From Alistipes shahii WAL 8301 (lineage in GTDB: Bacteria > Bacteroidota > Bacteroidia > Bacteroidales > Rikenellaceae), in assembly GCF_025145845.1 (NCBI RefSeq), contig NZ_CP102253.1, positions 1 to 64,000 on the forward strand: 64,000 nt of DNA. Reading direction: 5' to 3'. Under the pieces are notes generated by a model that made no database searches, was not told the origin of the DNA, and saw only the letters and a program-made list of their open reading frames with translations. A program made the position numbers and the translations under genes. This document shows positions 32,958-42,014 of this stretch, in pieces; the first letter of the stretch is position 1; every line of letters begins with the position of its first letter.

Positions 32958-34334
32958 TTACATATCGAACACTTCGCGCGGATCGGAAATCACGCCCGTC
33001 ACCGCGGCGGCGGCGGCAACGGCCACACCCGACAGCATCGTACGGGCGCCGGGACCCTGCCGGCCCTCGAAATTGCGGTTCGAGGTCGAAACGCTGTATT
33101 TGCCCGCCGGAATCTTGTCGGCGTTCATCGCCAGGCACGCCGAACAGCCCGGCTGGCGGAGTTCGAAACCCGCTGCGGCGAGGATGCGGTCCAGTCCCTC
33201 GGCCCGCGCGGCGGCTTCGACGCCCTTCGAGCCGGGAACGATCCATGCGGTGATGTTGTCCGCCTTGCGGCGGCCTTCGACCAGACGGGCGAAACGGCGC
33301 AGGTCCTCGATGCGGCCGTTGGTGCAACTGCCGACGAACACGTAGTCGACCGCTTTGCCCAACATCCGCTCCCCGGGTCTGAAACCCATGTACTCCAACG
33401 CCTTGGGATCGGCGTCGGCGGGAATCGTTCCGTCGACGGCCATCCCCATTCCGGGATTGGTTCCGTAGGAGATCATCGGGGCGATGTCCGCAGCGTCGAA
33501 GCGGTACTCCCTGTCGAAAACCGCGTCCGCATCGCTGTAAAGTTCCCGCCAGCGGGCCACGGCCTCGTGGTAGGCGGCTCCCTGCGGAGCGCGTTCGCGG
33601 CCCCGGAGGTATTCGAAGGTCTTCTCGTCGGGGGCGATCATGCCGCCGCGCGCGCCGCACTCGATGCTCATGTTGCAGACCGTCATGCGGCCCTCCATCG
33701 AGAGCGAACGGATCGTGCTGCCGGCAAACTCGATGAAATGGCCCGTGCCGCCCGAAGCGGTGAGTTTCGAGATGATATAGAGGATGACATCCTTGGCTTC
33801 GACGCCCGGACGCAGCGCGCCGTCGACCGTAATGCGCATCGTGCGGGGTTTGGTCTGGAGGATGCACTGGCTGGCGAAGACCATTTCGACCTCCGAAGTC
33901 CCCACGCCGAACGCCACGGCGCCCAAAGCTCCGTGGGTCGAAGTGTGGCTGTCGCCGCAGACGATCGTCATGCCCGGCTGGGTGAATCCCAGCTCGGGGC
34001 CGATGATGTGCACGATGCCCTGCTTGGGGTGTCCCACGCCGAAGTGCTCGATGCCGTGGCGGGCGCAGTTCTCGGCCAGCGTCTCGACCTGCCGCCGCGA
34101 CTCCGGCTCCCCGATCGGAAGGTGCTGGTCGACGGTCGGGATGTTATGGTCGGCCGTGGCCGTGATCTGCGCCGGACGCGCGACGCCGAAGCCGCGGCGT
34201 TCGATCCCCGCGAAAGCCACGGGCGACGTCACCTCGTGGATATACTGCCGGTCGATGTAGAGCACGCAGCGGCCGCCGTCCTCGACACGCACCGTGTGCG
34301 CGTCCCATATCTTGTCCAGAAGCGTTCGTCCCAT
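32958..34334 (-). CDS. leuC: 3-isopropylmalate dehydratase large subunit
   Basis: A 458-residue aconitase-family subunit holding a [4Fe-4S] cluster. Visible features are TLLDKIWDAHTV at the N-terminus, the Asp/His region DRQYIHEVTSP, VCGDSHTSTHGA near 126, the cluster Cys in FVGSCTNGRIEDLR near 337 and GCSACLAMNAD near 398. It starts 1 bp after the leuA stop, typical of tight coupling. Confidence 0.96.
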   Translation of the reverse strand: MGRTLLDKIWDAHTVRVEDGGRCVLYIDRQYIHEVTSPVAFAGIERRGFGVARPAQITATADHNIPTVDQHLPIGEPESRRQVETLAENCARHGIEHFGVGHPKQGIVHIIGPELGFTQPGMTIVCGDSHTSTHGALGAVAFGVGTSEVEMVFASQCILQTKPRTMRITVDGALRPGVEAKDVILYIISKLTASGGTGHFIEFAGSTIRSLSMEGRMTVCNMSIECGARGGMIAPDEKTFEYLRGRERAPQGAAYHEAVARWRELYSDADAVFDREYRFDAADIAPMISYGTNPGMGMAVDGTIPADADPKALEYMGFRPGERMLGKAVDYVFVGSCTNGRIEDLRRFARLVEGRRKADNITAWIVPGSKGVEAAARAEGLDRILAAAGFELRQPGCSACLAMNADKIPAGKYSVSTSNRNFEGRQGPGARTMLSGVAVAAAAAVTGVISDPREVFDM

Positions 34335-34335
34335 A

Positions 34336-35856
34336 TCAATCCTCCTCCTCGATTTTTTCGGTTACGTTGAGTGCGCGCAGCGCGTCGAGGAACGCCTCGA
34401 TCGAAGCCCGCGTGGTGTCGGTGTGCGCGCCGAATCCGTGGACCGTACGGCTGCCGCACTCGACCTGCACATGCACGCGGCCCACGTCGTTCGAACCGCG
34501 CGTGATGGCCTGCATCAGGAACTCCGCAAGCACCACCTTCTCGTTGATCAGTTTCTTGATGGCCGAGACCGCCGCGTCGACCGGACCGTTGCCCGTGGCG
34601 GTGGACATGCGTTCGTGGTCGCCGAATTTCAGCACCACGGTAGCCGTCGGAACCAGCGTCCCGGTGGTCACCTGCATGAATTTCAACGAAATGGACTGCT
34701 GCTTCATGCGGTCGATGTCGCCCACGAGGTACAACAGGTCGTAGTCGTGAATCTCCTTTTTCCGGTCGGCCAGGGCGAGGAATTTCTCGTACGTGGCGTC
34801 CAATTCCTCCTGCGTGAGGTCGTAGCCCAGCAGTTCGAGCCGGTGCACGAGGGCCGCGCGCCCGCTGCGGGCCGTGAGGGCGATGACCGACTCGTTCAGC
34901 CCGATGTCCTGCGGGTCGATGATCTCGTAGGTCTGACGCTGCTTGAGCACGCCGTCCTGATGGATGCCCGACGAATGGGCGAAGGCGTTGCGGCCCACGA
35001 TGGCCTTGTTGGGCTGCACGGGCATGTTCATCAGGCTCGACACCAGGTGCGAGGCCTTGGTGATCAGGCGCGAATTGATGTTCGTGTCGACGGCCACGTC
35101 CTTGTGGCAGCGGAGCGTCATCACCACCTCTTCGAGCGAGGTGTTGCCGGCCCGTTCGCCGATGCCGTTGATCGTGACCTCGGCCTGCCGGGCGCCGTTC
35201 AGGATGCCGCTCAGCGTATTGGCCGTAGCCATGCCCAGATCGTTGTGGCAGTGGGTCGAAATGATCGCCCGGTCGATGTTGGGAACGTTGTCCACGAGGT
35301 ATTTGATCTTCGCGCCGTATTCGTTCGGAAGACAGTAGCCCGTCGTGTCGGGGATATTGACCACCGTCGCGCCGGCCCGGATGACCGCCTCGACCACGCG
35401 GGCGAGGTACTCGACGTCGGCGCGCCCGGCGTCCTCGGCATAGAACTCCACATCCTCGACGTAGCGTTTGGCATATTTAACCGCCTCGACGGCAGATTCG
35501 ACGATCTTCTCGGGCGTGGAACGCAGTTTGTCGTAGATATGCTGCGGCGAAACGCCGATGCCCGTATGGATACGCTTGCGCCTGGCCAGCCGCAGCGCAT
35601 CGGCCGCAACGTCGATGTCCTTCTTCACGGCGCGGGTCAGCGCGCAGATCGTCGGCTCGGAAACGGCCTTGGAAATCTCCAGCACGGAGTTGAAATCACC
35701 GGGGCTGGAGATGGGAAATCCCGCCTCGATGACGTCTACGCCGAGGCTTTCGAGCAGTTTGGCGACTTCAATTTTTTCGGTGGTGTTCAACTGACAACCG
35801 GGGACCTGCTCACCGTCGCGCAGCGTGGTGTCGAAAATGTACAATCTCTCACTCAT
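34336..35856 (-). CDS. leuA: 2-isopropylmalate synthase
   Basis: A 506-residue enzyme that condenses 2-ketoisovalerate with acetyl-CoA, committing carbon to leucine. The catalytic barrel has DTTLRDGEQVPGCQLN at 9, HCHNDLGMATANTL near 200 with metal His residues and GIGERAGNTSLEEV near 230. The C-terminal regulatory domain (about 365-506) should bind leucine. It is the first gene of leuA-leuC-leuD-synthase-leuB. The promoter lies about 190 bp upstream, leaving a long leader. Confidence 0.96.
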   Translation of the reverse strand: MSERLYIFDTTLRDGEQVPGCQLNTTEKIEVAKLLESLGVDVIEAGFPISSPGDFNSVLEISKAVSEPTICALTRAVKKDIDVAADALRLARRKRIHTGIGVSPQHIYDKLRSTPEKIVESAVEAVKYAKRYVEDVEFYAEDAGRADVEYLARVVEAVIRAGATVVNIPDTTGYCLPNEYGAKIKYLVDNVPNIDRAIISTHCHNDLGMATANTLSGILNGARQAEVTINGIGERAGNTSLEEVVMTLRCHKDVAVDTNINSRLITKASHLVSSLMNMPVQPNKAIVGRNAFAHSSGIHQDGVLKQRQTYEIIDPQDIGLNESVIALTARSGRAALVHRLELLGYDLTQEELDATYEKFLALADRKKEIHDYDLLYLVGDIDRMKQQSISLKFMQVTTGTLVPTATVVLKFGDHERMSTATGNGPVDAAVSAIKKLINEKVVLAEFLMQAITRGSNDVGRVHVQVECGSRTVHGFGAHTDTTRASIEAFLDALRALNVTEKIEEED

Positions 35857-36043
35857 ACTAACCTCTTTATCGAATAAAACTTAATGACGCCGCCCCACGC
35901 TTTCCGTGCGGCAAACGCCACCCTGACTTTCTGTATTGCTTACGATCCGTAACAAAAACAGTCGCCGGACTTGAAGATTCGACGCTTTTAGCGACGCATT
36001 CCAACCGGAATGAAACCGGAATGACCGACGTAACTGCCTTGCT
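35857..36043 (-). promoter_or_regulatory. Long 5' leader of the leu operon
   Basis: About 187 nt separate the inferred start site from leuA. On the minus strand the leader contains a tandem ATTCCGGTT/ATTCCGGTT and a GC-rich hairpin (GCCGCACG...CGTGGGGCGGC), but no T-run terminator and no Leu-codon-rich peptide that I can identify. It does not resemble a T-box. It may still hold an attenuator or protein site. The gap 35857-36201 has no gene. Confidence 0.5.
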
Positions 36044-36049
36044 CTCTTG

Positions 36050-36079
36050 CAAATATATGAATTATTTAATAATTTCAAA
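36050..36079 (-). promoter_or_regulatory. Promoter of the leu operon
   Basis: Minus-strand TTTG (36076-36079), 18-bp AT-rich spacer and TATATTTG (36050-36057). Confidence 0.75.
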
Positions 36080-36113
36080 AACAAATCGTCCAAAAAGTCG
36101 GATAATTACATAC

Positions 36114-36152
36114 CGACGGCCTCCCCGTCCCGGATGGACAGGGAGGCCGCCG
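36114..36152 (-). terminator. Long hairpin after alanine dehydrogenase
   Basis: On the minus strand CGGCGGCCTCCCTGTCC pairs almost perfectly with GGGACGGGGAGGCCGTCG. No T-run follows, so it is a weaker terminator candidate or an mRNA 3'-end stabiliser. Confidence 0.5.
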
Positions 36153-36201
36153 CAAAACAGGCCGGCTGGTTACAACGCCTGCGGATTACCGTCCCGGCAG
36201 G

Positions 36202-37308
36202 TTACAGCGCCAACGGTTCGTAAGGCAGCCCCCAGGCGTCGGCCACGGGTTTGCAGACCACCCTGCCGCCGATGATGTTCAGCCCCAGCGCCAGCTCGGG
36301 ATTCTCCTGTGCGGCGCGCCGCCAGCCCTTGTCGGCAAGCTGGATGGTGTAGGGAAGCGTCGCGTTCGTAAGCGCGAGGGTCGAAGTGCGGGGCACGGCG
36401 CCCGGAATGTTGGCCACGCAGTAGTGCAGGATGCCGTCGACGTAATAGACCGGGTCCTCGTGCGTGGTGGGGCGCGAAGTCTCGAAACAGCCGCCCTGGT
36501 CGATGGCCACGTCGACCATCACCGTTCCCGGCTCCATCTCCCGGAGCATGTCGCGCGTGACGAGCTTCGGGGCCTTGGCTCCCGGAATCAGCACCGAGCC
36601 GACCACCAGGTCGGCATGCTTCAGCTCCTCGCGGATGTTGTATTCGGAAGACATCAGCGTCTTGACGTTGCGGGGCATCACGTCAGCCAGATAGGTCAGC
36701 CGCTGGAGCGAAATGTCGCAGATCGTCACGTCAGCCCCCGTTCCGGCAGCGGTGCGCGCCGCAGCCGTTCCGACAACGCCCGCACCGATGACGAAGACCT
36801 TGGCGGGCTTCACGCCCGGCACGCCGCCCAGCAGCACGCCCTTGCCGCCGCGGGGTTTTTCGAGGAAATAGCGTCCCTCCTGCGCGGCCATGCGCCCCGC
36901 GACCTCCGACATCGGGATCAGCAGCGGCAGCGAACGGTCGGCGCGCTCGACGGTCTCATAGGCACAGCAGACCGCCCCGCTGTCGACCATCGCACGGGTG
37001 AGGGGTTCGCTGCTGGCGAAGTGGAAGAAGGTGAAAACCAGCTGGTCCCTGCGGATGAGTTTGTACTCGGGAGCCACCGGTTCCTTGACCTTGACGATCA
37101 TTTCCGCCCGGGCGTAGACCTCCTCAATCGAGGGAAGCATCTCCGCCCCGACGGCCGTGTAGGCATCATCGGCAAATCCGCTGTTCACACCGGCCGTAGC
37201 CTGCACATAAACTTTGTGTCCCCGTTTGACAAGCTCCCGGGCGCCTGCGGGGGTAAGAGCAACGCGATTCTCGTTGTTCTTGATCTCTTTTGGAATACCG
37301 ATAATCAT
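36202..37308 (-). CDS. ald: Alanine dehydrogenase
   Basis: A 368-residue NAD-dependent enzyme interconverting L-alanine with pyruvate and ammonia. Family marks are MIIGIPKEIKNNENRVALTP at the start, the substrate Lys/His region IVKVKEPVAPEY near 72 and FTFFHFASSEPL near 91, and the Rossmann motif VIGAGVVGTAAARTA near 173. Length equals known Ald proteins. It lies directly upstream of the leu promoter on the same strand; the 2-keto acid/nitrogen link is suggestive, but separate promoters are visible. Confidence 0.95.
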   Translation of the reverse strand: MIIGIPKEIKNNENRVALTPAGARELVKRGHKVYVQATAGVNSGFADDAYTAVGAEMLPSIEEVYARAEMIVKVKEPVAPEYKLIRRDQLVFTFFHFASSEPLTRAMVDSGAVCCAYETVERADRSLPLLIPMSEVAGRMAAQEGRYFLEKPRGGKGVLLGGVPGVKPAKVFVIGAGVVGTAAARTAAGTGADVTICDISLQRLTYLADVMPRNVKTLMSSEYNIREELKHADLVVGSVLIPGAKAPKLVTRDMLREMEPGTVMVDVAIDQGGCFETSRPTTHEDPVYYVDGILHYCVANIPGAVPRTSTLALTNATLPYTIQLADKGWRRAAQENPELALGLNIIGGRVVCKPVADAWGLPYEPLAL

Positions 37309-37397
37309 GGATCTGAAAGTTTTTAAGGTTTTTGCCTCTCCAAAATACGAATTTAACGCGGAAATCCAAAAAATCCGGACGTTTTTTTACGTGCGGA

Positions 37398-39818
37398 TCA
37401 AAACCGGTAAGAGATTGTAAGATAGAACGAACGGGGCCACGCATAGGTGCAGCGCGAGGCGTGGGGCGCGTAGAGCGTGTCGTCGCCCGGGCGGATGCGG
37501 CGCACGCGCAGCGACTCGTAGCCGCCATAGACCGTATCGGCCTCGCCCGTCAGGTTGCGCAGCATCAGCGACGCGGTGAGCCGCGAACGTTCGAACCGGA
37601 ACGACTTGAACAGCGCGGCATCGAGCGTGAAGGCGTCCGGCAGCCGCTCCTGCCGGGTGAAGGCGTCGAAAAACTCCCGTGTGATACCGCCCTGACCCGC
37701 GATGCGGTCGGTGCGGCGCAGGGGCATCGGTTCGACGTAACGCCGCCCGGCATATCCTGCCGAAGCGCGGCATCCCCACCCTTTCGGGCCGAACCAGGCG
37801 ATCTCCGCCAGAGCGGTCAGCTGCGGGGCGCCGCCCGTCTCGCAGCCGCCCATACGGCTCACGGCCTGCACGTCGACGGCCGAGTTATCCACGTCGGAGA
37901 GCACCGTGACGCGCGGATCGCGAATGTATTCGTAGCGTCCGGCCGAAGCGGCCAGCGACAGCAGCCAGCGGTAGGACAGCCGGATGTCGGCCGCGGCCTC
38001 CGCGCCGCAGGACATGCGCCCGACGCCCGTCACGGCCATGTCGCAGTAGACCGAGGCCATGTCGTCGTAATACGTCCGTGTCTCGATGCCGTCGAGCGTC
38101 ATGGCAGCGAAGAACGCCGCCTGAAAATCGACGACGGGTCCCGTCAGGCGGCAGTTGAGTTCGGCGGCGTAGATGCGTTCGGGCACGGGGTTGTCGACCG
38201 TACGGTTGTTATAGAGCGGCTGAAAGAAAAGATCCCCGGCCCGAGGGGTCCGGGCGGCGGCCGCGGCGGCGATTTCGATATAGCGGCGCGGGGTGAAGGC
38301 CCAGCCCGCAGCGGCCTTGAGCGTGTAGGGCGTGAACCGCATGACGCGCGAAGGGCCGTAGGACTGCCCGCCGGGAAAAAGTTCCTTCTCGTAATAGCCC
38401 CGGCGGCTGACGGCATCGCTCCCCAGCACGACCGAAAGATCGGCCCGGAAACGGTCGGAGCGGTAATCGGCCTGCAAGCGGAGCGCAGCCCCGCGCAGCG
38501 TCAGCGCATAATCGTAGCCGAAGCGGTCGCCCTCGCGGACCGTCCGTCCGGGATGCCGCAGGTCGTTCTGCAACAGATTGCTGTACGTGTCGTCGTCGAT
38601 CAGGAAGCGGTCGATGTCCGTAACGTACCCGGCGCCCAGCAGATCGCGCATCTGCTTGTAGGAACGGGTGTTTTCGCGGCGGAGCGAAACTCCGTAGCGG
38701 AGCGTCAGCCGGGCGTCGGCTTCGGTGGCGAACGACGCGTCGAAAGCGAGGTTGCAGAGCCGTTCGACACGGTCTTCCAACGCATAGACCGCATGTCCGC
38801 CCGCCATGCGGTTCTGGCGGATCAGCTCGTCCCAGTCGATCTGCGTGTAGCGCGGATCGCGGGCGAGCCACGCCTGCTCGGTCTCCCGGTCGCCCGTATA
38901 GCTGGGCAGATACCGGTAATTGTCGGGCATCGGCGTGCGGGCGTCGTACCAGTCGAGCATGCTGTACTTCGCGACGCCCGCCTCGGCGGCAAGCGTGGCG
39001 GCAAGCGAGGTCGAAGCCGACAGCGGCACGGCATAGGCGGCCAGGGCCAGCGGAACCGTCTCGCGCCGCACGCGGGAGTTGCGCACCCTGCCGTCCTGCC
39101 AGCCCCACGCCGGGTTGTAGAGACGGTCGCCCGTGAGCGTGAAAGCCTCCTCCGAAGAGGAGAGGCGCGTGCCCCGCACCGAGGGCGGCACGATACACAG
39201 CACGGAGAGTTCGTGCCCTTCGCCGAAACGCCGGGCAAGGCGCAGTCCGGCGGTCACGGCATTGGTGAAGACCCCTTCGACGTGCATGTCGCGGCCGGAG
39301 CGGGCGTCGAGAGCCGCCGAAATGCGCCAGCCGTCGCCCGGCGACGCCGAGACGGCGGCTTTCGCTCCCACGAGGTAATTGCGGTCGGTGAAGCGGACCG
39401 AAGCCAGAAAAGGCTGCAACGGCTCCCCGTCCGAAAACCGGAACGCCCGCATGCCGCCCGCCGCAGCCGGTTCCCCGGGCGCGGCGGCAAGCCCCGCATA
39501 GCGCTGTTCTTCGGCCCCGAGCAGGCGCAGCGCCGCGAGGTAACGGTAGGAAACCGCAACGCCCATGAGCGACGTGCGTTCCAGGGTGTAATCCAGTCCG
39601 CGGCGCCGGAGCGCGACCTGCGGCAGGTTGAAACCGGTGCGAAGGCCGTAGAGGTCCGAAGGGGACTGCACGGCGCGGTAGAAGAGCGTCGAATCGGTCG
39701 TGAGCAGTTCGCGCCGCTCCTCGCGTTCGGCATAGGGATAGTATTCGTCGCCGGGGTACTGGGCCGCCGCCGCACACGGAAACAGGAGAAACAACAGGGC
39801 ACAACGACTTTTCAGCAT
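37398..39818 (-). CDS. TonB-dependent-receptor-like outer-membrane barrel
   Basis: An 806-residue outer-membrane protein with a signal peptide (LLFLLFPCAAAAQ) and a C-terminal barrel signal ending in FYLTISYRF. Residues 50-150 are plug-like (LPQVALRRRGLDYTLERTSLMGV), and the rest alternates in strands (YNPAWGWQDGRVRNSRVRR, RFTPYTLKAAAGWAF). No carboxypeptidase-regulatory N-domain is present and no clear TonB box was found, so passive or atypical transport is possible. The ligand is unknown. DUF5689 lipoproteins of the kind that usually accompany such receptors are 10 kb away at 26967-28602. The promoter is shared in sequence with obg. Confidence 0.75.
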   Translation of the reverse strand: MLKSRCALLFLLFPCAAAAQYPGDEYYPYAEREERRELLTTDSTLFYRAVQSPSDLYGLRTGFNLPQVALRRRGLDYTLERTSLMGVAVSYRYLAALRLLGAEEQRYAGLAAAPGEPAAAGGMRAFRFSDGEPLQPFLASVRFTDRNYLVGAKAAVSASPGDGWRISAALDARSGRDMHVEGVFTNAVTAGLRLARRFGEGHELSVLCIVPPSVRGTRLSSSEEAFTLTGDRLYNPAWGWQDGRVRNSRVRRETVPLALAAYAVPLSASTSLAATLAAEAGVAKYSMLDWYDARTPMPDNYRYLPSYTGDRETEQAWLARDPRYTQIDWDELIRQNRMAGGHAVYALEDRVERLCNLAFDASFATEADARLTLRYGVSLRRENTRSYKQMRDLLGAGYVTDIDRFLIDDDTYSNLLQNDLRHPGRTVREGDRFGYDYALTLRGAALRLQADYRSDRFRADLSVVLGSDAVSRRGYYEKELFPGGQSYGPSRVMRFTPYTLKAAAGWAFTPRRYIEIAAAAAARTPRAGDLFFQPLYNNRTVDNPVPERIYAAELNCRLTGPVVDFQAAFFAAMTLDGIETRTYYDDMASVYCDMAVTGVGRMSCGAEAAADIRLSYRWLLSLAASAGRYEYIRDPRVTVLSDVDNSAVDVQAVSRMGGCETGGAPQLTALAEIAWFGPKGWGCRASAGYAGRRYVEPMPLRRTDRIAGQGGITREFFDAFTRQERLPDAFTLDAALFKSFRFERSRLTASLMLRNLTGEADTVYGGYESLRVRRIRPGDDTLYAPHASRCTYAWPRSFYLTISYRF

Positions 39819-39840
39819 ATCTTTGCGACTTTACAGAACA

Positions 39841-39870
39841 CAAAGATAGCAAAAAGTCCGACGATTCAAA
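39841..39870 (-). promoter_or_regulatory. Promoter of the barrel gene
   Basis: Minus-strand TTTG (39867-39870), 18-bp spacer and TATCTTTG (39841-39848), 23 bp before the ATG. Confidence 0.7.
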
Positions 39871-39899
39871 ACCGGATCGCATGCAGCGCGGCAAAACGG
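39841..39899 (-). repeat. Promoter-bearing repeat, copy at the barrel gene
   Basis: Related to 29605-29665 upstream of obg over about 60 bp, including CTGCATGCGA and the whole promoter. Confidence 0.55.
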
Positions 39900-39966
39900 T
39901 CCGGCAAACAGAAAAGCCGTCGCGACACGGCAGAAGCAGCGTCAGACGGGGATGGGGCATGACAAA

Positions 39967-39999
39967 TTCCGGCGTCCCCGCAGCGGGGACGCCGGAATC
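39967..39999 (-). terminator. Terminator of pepD
   Basis: ATTCCGGCGTCCCC and GGGGACGCCGGAAT form a perfect 14-bp stem 4 bp beyond the stop; a short T-run follows on the minus strand. Confidence 0.8.
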
Positions 40000-40003
40000 G
40001 GAA

Positions 40004-41455
40004 TCAGATTGTTTTCAGGACTTCGGTCAGCAGTTTCCAGAACTTGGGAACCGTGGCGATTTCGAGCCGTTCGTCGGGCGAATGCACGCCGCGGAGCGTC
40101 GGACCGAAGGAGACCATCTCCAGATCGGGATACTTTTCGAGGAACAGACCGCACTCCAGCCCGGCATGGATGGCGCGGACCTTGGGTTCGGAGCCGAACA
40201 GCCGTTTGTAGGCATCGACGGTGACCTCCAGCAGCTTCGACTGCGGGTCGGGCATCCAACCCGGATAGCCATCGGAATGGGCCACATCGGCGCCCGCCAG
40301 CGCGAAGACCGACTCGACCATCTGCATCACGTAGGTCTTGGCGCTCTCGACCGACGACCGCTGCGACGAGGTGACAACGATGCGGTTGCCCTCCGCGAAC
40401 TTCACCGAAGCGAGGTTCGTCGAGGTCTCGACCAGCCCCGGAACGGCGAACGACATGGCCACGACCCCGTTGGGAACGCCCACCAACGAGTAGACCAGCG
40501 CCGACTGCGTCCTGCTGTCGAGCACCTCGTCGACGTGGGGCATCTCGTTGAGCGTGATTTTGAAATTGGGTTCGCGGAAGCGGAACTCGGCTTCGAGGTC
40601 CGCGGCGAAAAGGTTGTAACGCTTGACGAACTCCTCCTTGAAGCGGGCCGGAACGCCGAAGATGGCGTAAGCCTCGCGGGGAATGGCATTGCGGAGGTTG
40701 CCGCCGTTGAAATAGCACAGTTTGAGTTCGAACGACTGCATGCCGTCCCACAGCAGGCGCGCCACGGTCTTGTTCGAGTTGACGCGGCCCTTGTCGATGT
40801 CGTCGCCCGAGTGTCCGCCCTGAAGGTCCGACACGTCGACACGGAAGAACGTGTAGTTCTTCGGCGACGGCTCCATCGTGTAGTGGAACGTGGCGATGGT
40901 GTCGATGCCGCCCGCACAGCCGATGAAGATTTCGCCCTCGTCCTCCGAATCGAGGTTGACGAGGTATTTGCCCGTGAGCATCCCCTCGCCCAGCTCGAAC
41001 GCACCCGTGAGGCCCGTCTCCTCGTCGACGGTGAACAGCACCTCGACGGGACCGTGCTCCACCGTCTCGTCGAGCATCACGGCCAGCGCGGCGGCCATGC
41101 CGATACCGCAGTCGGCGCCCAGCGTCGTACCTTCGGCCCGGACCCACTCGCCGTCGATACGCGTGCGGATGGGATCGTTGTCGAAGTCGAACTCCACATC
41201 GGAGTTCTTTTCGCAGACCATGTCCATGTGCGACTGGAGGATCACGGCTGCGCGCTCCTCCATGCCCGGCGTGGCGGGCTTGCGCATCACGACGTTGCCG
41301 ATGGCGTCCTTTTTATATTCGATATGGTGCTTTTTGGCGAAATCGACCAGAAAATCAATGATTTTGCCCTCCTTCTTCGAAGGACGCGGCACACGCGTGA
41401 TGGCGTCGAACTGTTCCCAGACAAGACGCGGTTCCAAAGAGGTTATTTCCGACAT
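40004..41455 (-). CDS. pepD: Aminoacyl-histidine dipeptidase (PepD, M20)
   Basis: A 483-residue M20C metallopeptidase that splits Xaa-His and other dipeptides in the cytosol. Metal and catalytic motifs are visible: LQSHMDMVCEKN near 77 (His, Asp), the Glu pair in VDEETGLTGAFELG near 145, and LNLDSEDEGEIFIGCAGG near 170. The lid domain (about 200-370) includes DLQGGHSGDDI. The C-terminal HAGLECGLF holds the last metal His. ATG 41455 is taken because the -7 box at 41473-41480 leaves almost no leader for ATG 41467. Confidence 0.94.
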   Translation of the reverse strand: MSEITSLEPRLVWEQFDAITRVPRPSKKEGKIIDFLVDFAKKHHIEYKKDAIGNVVMRKPATPGMEERAAVILQSHMDMVCEKNSDVEFDFDNDPIRTRIDGEWVRAEGTTLGADCGIGMAAALAVMLDETVEHGPVEVLFTVDEETGLTGAFELGEGMLTGKYLVNLDSEDEGEIFIGCAGGIDTIATFHYTMEPSPKNYTFFRVDVSDLQGGHSGDDIDKGRVNSNKTVARLLWDGMQSFELKLCYFNGGNLRNAIPREAYAIFGVPARFKEEFVKRYNLFAADLEAEFRFREPNFKITLNEMPHVDEVLDSRTQSALVYSLVGVPNGVVAMSFAVPGLVETSTNLASVKFAEGNRIVVTSSQRSSVESAKTYVMQMVESVFALAGADVAHSDGYPGWMPDPQSKLLEVTVDAYKRLFGSEPKVRAIHAGLECGLFLEKYPDLEMVSFGPTLRGVHSPDERLEIATVPKFWKLLTEVLKTI

Positions 41456-41468
41456 AGATTTTTGCATT

Positions 41469-41500
41469 TTTGCAAAGTTAGGAAAAAATCCGTAACTTTG
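41469..41500 (+). promoter_or_regulatory. Promoter of ispF, overlapping the pepD promoter
   Basis: TTTG (41469-41472), 20-bp spacer and TAACTTTG (41493-41500), 23 bp before ATG 41523. The minus-strand TAACTTTG of pepD (41473-41480) lies inside this spacer, so both cannot be occupied at once. Confidence 0.7.
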
Positions 41501-41522
41501 ACAATATAAAATACGGGAACGA

Positions 41523-42014
41523 ATGGATTTCAGAATAGGACACGGATACGACGTACACGCTCTGGCCGACAGCCTGCCGCTGGTTCTGGGAGGCGTGGAG
41601 ATCGCCCACACGAAAGGGTGCGTCGCCCACTCGGACGGAGACGTGGCGATCCACGCCCTGTGCGACGCCCTGCTGGGCGCCGCGGCGCTGGGCGACATCG
41701 GGCTGCACTTTCCCGACACGTCGGCCGATTTTGCGGGCATCGACTCGAAGATCCTGCTGCGCCGCGTGGCGGAACTGCTGCGCGAAAAGGGCTACGAGAT
41801 CGGGAACGTGGACTGCACGATCCGCGCCCAGCAGCCCAGGTTGCGGCCGCACATCGACGCCATGCGCCGTGCGATGGCCGGCGCAATGGGCGTAGACGAC
41901 GACCGGGTGTCGGTCAAGGCCACGACCACGGAGCATCTGGGCTTCGAGGGGCGCGAGGAAGGCATCTCCGTCTCCGCCGTGGCGCTTATTTACCGTCCTG
42001 CGGACAGGAAATAA
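41523..42014 (+). CDS. ispF: 2-C-methyl-D-erythritol 2,4-cyclodiphosphate synthase
   Basis: A 163-residue trimeric zinc enzyme of the MEP isoprenoid pathway. It has RIGHGYDVHAL at 3-13 (metal Asp and His), the third ligand and CDP site in AHSDGDVAIHALCDALLGA near 36, GDIGLHFPD near 55, and the C-terminal VKATTTEHLGFEGR near 134. Length is normal. It is transcribed divergently from pepD and is followed by AT-rich repeats and the structured RNA. Confidence 0.97.
   Translation: MDFRIGHGYDVHALADSLPLVLGGVEIAHTKGCVAHSDGDVAIHALCDALLGAAALGDIGLHFPDTSADFAGIDSKILLRRVAELLREKGYEIGNVDCTIRAQQPRLRPHIDAMRRAMAGAMGVDDDRVSVKATTTEHLGFEGREEGISVSAVALIYRPADRK

Noticed and set aside
30669..34370. 1233-codon plus-strand frame opposite leuB to leuC
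   Set aside because: It spans four well-identified genes on the other strand, so it is a shadow of their codon bias.
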